Source of the DNA: Fremontodendron californicum
Lineage: Eukaryota > Streptophyta > Magnoliopsida > Malvales > Malvaceae
Direction of reading: 5' to 3'
Assembly: GCA_030761205.1 (NCBI GenBank)
Contig: JAULJL010000035.1
Location: forward strand, 11,736,001-11,800,000
DNA: 64,000 nt
Below, piece by piece: positions 58,700-64,000 of the stretch. The notes below the pieces were generated by a model. It saw only the letters and a program-made list of their open reading frames with translations, was not told the origin of the DNA and made no database searches. Each line of letters opens with the position of its first letter. Within the stretch, counting starts at the first letter, position 1. The position numbers and the translations under genes are program-made.

Positions 58700-60457
58700 C
58701 ACCCCCACACTTAGATTGTTGCTAGTCCCTAGCAACGACTCAATAAAAATAAAATAAGAAAATCTAATCTAATCCATTTTCGTAGGAAATTACGGTGGCA
58801 CTTAGCATGTGACACAAGCCTTTAAACCCCTAGGTGTCCCTAGTGGACGAGTTTAGTCTCGTGAGGGTTTGCTAGAACGATACCCACAAACATTGAAAAA
58901 CTAAAATATAAGTAAACTACATACACTAAAAATATTTACTCCTAATCCTTTCAATATAAATTAGAGACAATCGTTGAACAAGTCTTATAAACTAATCAAT
59001 AGCTCAAAAAATTTCACAAAAATTCATGCTTGAATGTAAATAAATGAGTTAAGCCAATATTAACATAACATATTTCAATCAAAATAGTGCATATTCAACT
59101 TAATCTCAACTTCTCACTATACTCTCATGATTTTCACTCTTTAAAGTAGTGGTAAAGTGTTTACACTCAATCAATCTCATGAAAACAGTTCTACCATATG
59201 CTTGCTTGTCCACCTATTCTCCACTAGTTAGATCATACAACTTCATAAATCAAGAGGTCTTTTTTCAAGGTTGTAATGGGGCCAAAGGGTTATAATGTAG
59301 TTAAAGAACAAAAGGATAAAGATATCACAAAGGTTCCAAAGAGTTCATAGAGTTTAGAGACATAATAAGATCATACAAATAAAACTTCTCAAAACTCTTA
59401 TAAAGCACATAATAACATAGGCTAAATATTCATGTTGAGCCTTTGCTTCATTCTAACCAACTTTGTAACATATTTTTCTTTACTTCAACTAGAAGTTCAA
59501 GAGAAGATTTTTTTTTTTTTTTAATATGGGAATGTATTTGACAATGATCCCTTTCTTTTTCTCTTGACTTTTGCCTCTCTCCTCCCCCACACTTATCTTT
59601 CGTTCTAACCCAAATTTTCAAAAAGTATCCCTTGTTTTTGCAATATGTCTCAAAATATATAATCCATCTTTAGAACAAGGGTAAGGATATAAGTATATTT
59701 AGGCTAGGTGTAAGTTCTGGTTACCAATAAAATAGCATATTTAATGAAGGCTCAAATTGGCTCACTAGTGGGGATGTTCTCTTAGAACATTAATAATGGA
59801 TAGCTGTTTGGCTCTGGTTATAATCCTAATGCCTCTATCATATTCATGTTGTCACATGTATCAATATAGTCTCAAACGGTTTAAAGCAAGTTCTAGAGAA
59901 TCATGTAATCATAAGAGCACTCAAGAAAGAAATTAGATTGATTTGTATAATGCATCAATCATTATAGGCTCAAAAACTCACAAGGATGATTATACAAGTC
60001 AGATTAAGTCTAAACATGCTTCTTTCTCAATCAACATATCATATTAACATTGGCTCATAAAAAAGTTGATATCAAGCTCAATTCTCATGAAAATCTTCTC
60101 ACTAATAAATCTGTTTTAGACTTATGCAATTCATATCTCATTATAGTATTGAAAGTAACTAAAAAACACACTAAGTCTAAACATGCTTTTTTTTTTTTTT
60201 TGTTGAAGAAGAAGAAGATTAAATCAAACTGACAAGGTATGTCTCAAGTCTCCCTTACTCAGATCTTGTTCAGAATGAATACTTCTAAATGTCTTAAAAC
60301 ACAACAATTCTTTTTTTTTTTAAGCAAAATATGTCCCTTACCCCCTACTAAAATATGACATTGTCCCCAATGTCAAATTTTAAAAGTAGAACTTAGGAAA
60401 TATTACCTGCAGAGGTTGCTAACCACTTATTATAACTGAGACACAACAAGCAAAATG
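58700..60457 (-). mobile_element. 3' untranslated region of the LOG-carrying Ty3 element
   Basis: Polypurine tract TAAGTGTGGGGGTG (minus strand, 58700-58713), then a perfect 8-bp hairpin GTTGCTAG-loop-CTAGCAAC (58718-58736). The conserved block 58776-58892 includes 61 bases identical to 11903-11963. Patchy similarity to the other element continues to about 60170, followed by T-runs (60188-60201, 60310-60320). No ORF is supported. Confidence 0.75.
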
Positions 60458-61114
60458 TTAGATAATGTCACAAAGACAAAGTGCAATCCACTCCTTGCTC
60501 GTCCATATCTCTTTTTTTTTTTCGAGCGTTTGCGAAACAACCGTAGCAGATAAACACTCATAAGCTTGTAGCTTTTTGAGTAAATCTTCAATGGTTGTAG
60601 CAGAAATTATGGTTCTCCTTGCCTCTAAAAACATGAATCCATTATCCACAGCATTATCTAAATATGAAAGCAAATTACTAAAATAACCATTAATATTAAG
60701 CAAACCAATGGGTTTCTTATTTGTGACCAAAGATGACCAAGAAGCCACGCAAGCTATTTCTTCCAATGTACCCAGACCTCCTGGTAAAGCAATGAATGCA
60801 TCGGCAGAATGGTACATGATTGTCATCCGTTCAGGGATACTCCAGACTTGTATTTCTTTACCCACGGTAGGTCCACAAAAATCTGTGAATAGTTTTGGCA
60901 CGATTCCTAGAACTGGACTTCCTCCGGCGTGTGCTGCTGTAGCGACTGCTCCCATTAGACCCGTACTACCGCCTCCATAAATTAACTGGATCTTTTGTTG
61001 GGCAAGTATTACTCCAACTCTTATGGCTTCATCAGCGAATATGTTATTTTTCCCTGGATAAGCACCTCCAAAGACACAAATTTTTTTAATGCGCTGGGAC
61101 GAAGTGCTTTCCAT
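60458..61114 (-). CDS. LOG-like cytokinin riboside 5'-monophosphate phosphoribohydrolase, intronless, inside a retrotransposon
   Basis: Start ATG 61112-61114; 218 residues, the usual LOG length. LOG enzymes release active cytokinin bases from their nucleotides in the cytosol. Visible: an N-terminal Rossmann-type strand (KICVFGGAYPG), YGGGSTGLMG (46-55) and the family motif PGGLGTLEE (111-119) with the catalytic-type Glu. The preceding ERK-type motif is ERM (95-97): Arg kept, Lys replaced by Met. The C-terminal tail after residue 186 is unlike the family. Plant LOG genes normally have several introns; none is seen here. The same frame stays open for 81 codons upstream, and TATATAT lies ~50 bp before the ATG. 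It sits between the integrase remnant and the 3' region of a Ty3 element, so it is probably captured. Activity is unknown. Confidence 0.8.
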   Translation of the reverse strand: MESTSSQRIKKICVFGGAYPGKNNIFADEAIRVGVILAQQKIQLIYGGGSTGLMGAVATAAHAGGSPVLGIVPKLFTDFCGPTVGKEIQVWSIPERMTIMYHSADAFIALPGGLGTLEEIACVASWSSLVTNKKPIGLLNINGYFSNLLSYLDNAVDNGFMFLEARRTIISATTIEDLLKKLQAYECLSATVVSQTLEKKKEIWTSKEWIALCLCDII

Positions 61115-61480
61115 TTTTTTTCTTTTTCGAGTGCCTGAAAGAGAATGAGTAAATGGTGTAATATATAGAGGACTGAGTAGTGAATCAGACAAGAGTAATA
61201 ATGTCGCCGAAACTGTATTTGACCTGTCAGAAGAAAATGTTAACCTAACAAAAGATTTTTGCGTGATTTCAGGAAGAAAATCAAAAAGAGAAGAAAAATC
61301 AACCGTAAAAGACCAATGCAAAAAAAAACGAGAATAATTACACAAATCGAACAACACGTAAATTAAACCGAAATGAAATTATTGCAAATCAAACCAAAAG
61401 CTGAGAAGTCATTTATTGTAGTTGTGATTGTGGCTCACATCTTCCTCTGGTTTTACGTCCAGAAACGGCTTAAACGCCTT
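61115..61480 (-). promoter_or_regulatory. Leader / possible promoter of the LOG-like frame
   Basis: Contains a TATA-like ATATATAG (61161-61168), a pyrimidine-rich run near 61270 and a CTTTCAG just before the ATG that could be a splice acceptor. It may be the 5' untranslated region of the captured transcript or retroelement sequence. No motif decides between these. Confidence 0.3.
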
Positions 61481-62016
61481 CTATGAGTCGAGGATATGCT
61501 TCCCATCCAGTTTTCTTACAAGCTGGCAAACAGGGTCTTTTAACATCAGATTCCCAAGATGTTGCCATTCCCTTTGGAATTGCGGCCATAAATCAAGAAT
61601 TTCTCTTTGTACGTCTCCACTAGGATGCGTCTCAAGAGAAAGTTGGATATTACCCAAATTCTCCTTACTCAGTCCATCCTTAATGAATTCAATTTTATCA
61701 TCTCGATTAGAGGACGGAATCCCAATAGAACGACATTTACCGTTACACGTCCATCGTGCACATTTGTGGCAATTTGAACTCATGCGCTTTGCTCGTCGCT
61801 TCTTTGCAAAAGTGCTTCTACCTGTACCTGGTAAATGCAAAACAGGAAGATATTCATCTTCACGTACCTTGCTTCAATTATCCAACGTATGTCTTCAGGA
61901 ATCCCTTTGTGCATAAGCATTCTTAATCTTTCAAATCGAACTTGGTAAAGCTTCAGTAAAATATTTCGAGGAAAAGGAGGAAATCGTTTCTGCAATCTTG
62001 TGAGAATATCATCCAT
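61481..62016 (-). pseudogene. Unrecognised Cys-rich ORF with one frameshift, inside the Ty3 element
   Basis: Starts at ATG 62014-62016 (MDDILTRLQKRFPPFPRNIL). The frame runs to about 61870, then the same protein appears to continue in another frame (SKVREDEYLPVLHLPGTG...) to a stop at 61481, about 178 residues in all. The second part has a basic stretch (KKRRAKRM) and a compact Cys cluster (CHKCARWTCNGKC), possibly a small metal-binding knuckle with a nuclear-type basic region, then a soluble helical tail. I do not recognise the family. Its place next to the LOG-like frame suggests a joint capture or an accessory retroelement ORF. The single shift near GAAGCAAGGTACG may be real or a sequence error. 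Confidence 0.5.
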
Positions 62017-62161
62017 CTTGAAAAAAAAAATGAAAAAGAAATTGAAAGAGAAATTTATATACAATATCAGTTTTGTGGGTAGCTGATGGAACCGACTTAA
62101 ATAATCACGGAGTACCGTTATCCGCCATTTAACCGGGGTTAAAAAAAAATTATATTTACAT

Positions 62162-63073
62162 CTAGTTATTTTCAAAACAAGGATCAGAAAGAAAAACAAC
62201 CTCTTCTTGAGTAACATGATTTTCCAAAAAGAGTTTGAGTCTTTGTCCATTTACCTTGAATACGTTACCATTTTGAGGATTCTCAATGTCAACTGCTCCA
62301 TAATGATACACATGTTTAACCACAAATGGGCCAGTCCATCTTGATCTCAACTTACCAGGAAATATGTGAAGTCTAGAATTATAAAGTAGAACTTTTTGCC
62401 CAACATCAAATGTTTTTCTTGAAATTAACTTGTCATGAAAGGCTTTAGTTATTTCTTTATGACTTTTAGAATTCTCATATGCATCTTTGAATAAAGTTGG
62501 CCAGTAAAATCCACACTGTAAAATTTTTGCAGCAGTTTTCTTTGATGAAAAATGACCACCACATGCCTCGGAATGACAAAACTTAATTACACTACTTACC
62601 TCATTGTCGGGAATGCATCTTCGAAAAATTTGATCAGGACAATATTTGAACAAGTAAGGGTCATCCCAGTAGAACTTCTTTACCTCATTCAGAAACTTCC
62701 TTTTATCTTGGGGGCTCCATTGAGAAGGAATTTTTCCCAAAAAGGAATATTTTAGCTCGGATGGCAATGGTTTTAAATCCAGCTTGGGTGGTTCAATAGT
62801 TGATGGTACAGTGACATTTGTAAGTGATGGAAGTTCCTCAAACTTTTGTTTCCAACAATGCTTATCCTGAAAAGAATTTAACAAAGAATCAGTGTGTGAA
62901 ATTTCTGAAGCATTATCAAACTCACATTCAATTAAATAAGCTTCTAAAGGATCATGGAATGTGGTAGTGGTGAGATGTTCATGAACAAGTTCTTCAATGA
63001 AATCCACTTCATGTACTTCTGAATCATCACCAGGTTGCTTGCAAATGTTGAACACATTTAATTCTAAAGTCAT
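62162..63073 (-). pseudogene. Internally deleted pol: post-protease linker fused to integrase ends
   Basis: 303 residues, open throughout. Residues 1-112 are the acidic linker that follows protease in this Ty3 family. At about 113/114 it jumps to the start of the integrase N-terminal domain ([20 protein letters not shown]). The zinc-finger histidines H167 and H174 are kept, but the following CxxC pair is missing. A second join near residue 197-200 leads into the integrase C-terminal region ([20 protein letters not shown], then WTGPF). Reverse transcriptase, RNase H and the integrase catalytic core are absent. Both joins keep the frame. It cannot act as polymerase or integrase. Confidence 0.8.
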
Positions 63074-63963
63074 ATTTCAAAAAGAAATGTTCAAAATGCC
63101 ATTCCTGCAATTTATCAGAGCATTAGAAGTTGCAAGAAATGGACGGCCTAATATAACAGGAATTTGAACATTTGGATTTGAAACAGGATGTGTGTCCAAA
63201 ACAATAAAATCAACAGGGAAGTAAAAATTATCAATTTGAACCAAAACATCTTCAACTATCCCTCGAGGAATTTTTACAGAACGATCAGCTAGTTGAAGTG
63301 TAACAGGTGTTTCTTGAGTTCACCTAAACCTAACTGTTGATAAACAGAAAAAGGCAAAAGATTAACACTAGCACCAAGATCAAGCAATGCACGTTCTATT
63401 CTAGTGTTTCCAATGATGCATGAGATTGTTGGACATCCAGGATCATTGAATTTTGGTGGAGTAAGGTGCTGAATGATTGAGCTCACACTTTCCGTCAGAA
63501 ATGCTTTCTTTTGTACATTATGTTTCCTTTTAACTGTGCACATGTCCTTCAAAAATTTAGCATAAGATGGAACTTGTTTGATTGCATCCAATAAAGGAAT
63601 GTTAATCTTAACTTGTTTGAAAAGTTCATAAATTTCTGCATTTTGATTCAAATTCTTTATTGTTTGCAACCTTTGAGGAAAAGGAGCAGGATGCATACCT
63701 TTTTCTTTGTCCAAATTTTCAAGAAGTTCAGACTTACCATCATCCTTACCGTTACTTTTCGGAGGGGAAGGAGGATCTTGGTCTTTTGATGGAATCTTTT
63801 TGTCAATTGCCTTTCCACTTCGAAGAGTTGTGATAGAACTGGCATTTTCCTGTTGAGTTTCATTGGAGCAAGAAACAAGACATTGAGTAGAAGGGTTAGG
63901 CTGAGGTTGAGCAGGAAACTTACCTTTTTCTTGAGTGCGTAATGAAGCTGTCAATGTGGACAA
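63074..63963 (-). pseudogene. Gag C-terminus and aspartic protease of the LOG-carrying Ty3 element
   Basis: 63289-63963 is open: a Gag tail (ITTLRSGKAIDKKIPSKDQD), the linker with PLLDAIKQVPSYAKFLKDMC, and the protease start with LDLGASVNLLPFSVY. One missing base near 63316 (a run of A) shifts the frame. The protease continues in the new frame ([17 protein letters not shown]) to a single TGA at about 63077-63079, after which the 62162-63073 frame follows directly. So one frameshift and one stop separate it from being continuous with pol. Confidence 0.8.
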
Positions 63964-64000
63964 GGTGTTTTTGATCTCATTGATGTCCTGTGAAGTTTGG

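Larger units (their letters stand above)
57187..64000 (-). mobile_element. Ty3 (Athila/Tat-group) element carrying extra genes, cut by window end
   Basis: Minus-strand order from the window end: gag C-terminus and protease (63074-63963), internally deleted integrase remnant (62162-63073), an unrecognised ORF (61481-62016), a LOG-like ORF (60458-61114), non-coding 3' region (58714-60457), polypurine tract (58700-58713) and 3' LTR (57187-58699). The 5' end lies outside. Reverse transcriptase and RNase H are absent, so mobility would need a helper. The two extra frames are not part of normal Ty3 architecture. Confidence 0.88.

Noticed and set aside
61428..61916. 162-residue plus-strand ORF over the Cys-rich region
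   Set aside because: Antisense shadow of the minus-strand frame, with no recognisable domain and against the element's orientation.

Overview
The window is repeat-rich, AT-rich nuclear DNA of a flowering plant, most likely a eudicot. The signs are nested LTR retrotransposons with tRNA-type primer sites, Mutator-like, hAT and CACTA DNA transposons, tRNA-derived SINE-like sequences, and a five-exon cytochrome P450 of the CYP714 type. No CRISPR, rRNA or operon structure was seen, and no functional tRNA gene. Only two host-type coding regions were recognised: the P450 at 30782-32721, and a LOG-like (cytokinin-activating type) reading frame at 60458-61114 that lies inside a retrotransposon.

Layout, left to right. 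1-4686 is the right part of a giant Tat/Ogre-like LTR, which interrupts an Athila-type Ty3 element (4687-8978: broken env-like ORF, 3' region, 3' LTR). That Athila element in turn cuts off the 5' LTR of a Ty1/copia element running 8979-27434 on the + strand (primer site at 9761, 3' LTR at 25624-27434). The copia interior carries two later insertions: a gag-pro-only Ty3 element (10975-17362, TSD ATGAT) and a 5.1-kb solo LTR (18129-23223, TSD ATGCA). A third Tat/Ogre-like LTR fragment follows to 29064. Next come two SINE-like sequences and the P450.

From 33176 DNA transposons dominate: two small hAT derivatives (33184-34377, 34923-35403), a 4.1-kb hAT with a broken transposase (37407-41494) sitting in a fourth Tat/Ogre-like LTR fragment, and a 5.66-kb Mutator-like element (42884-48547). 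The Mutator-like element has 10-bp TSDs, ~757-bp near-identical TIRs, an intact two-exon transposase and an ordered 97-bp tandem array. Then come a CACTA fragment carrying a hAT that carries paired MITE-like units, a solo Athila-type LTR inserted in a tandem repeat, and a minisatellite.

57187 to the window end is a minus-strand Ty3 element. Its polyprotein has lost RT, RNase H and the integrase core in what looks like two in-frame deletions. Between the integrase remnant and the 3' region it carries two extra reading frames: an unrecognised Cys-rich one (61481-62016) and the intronless LOG-like one. This apparent gene capture is the most notable object here. The 3' region also shares a 61-bp block, identical base for base, with the other Ty3 element at 11903-11963, although the LTRs of the two elements look unrelated.
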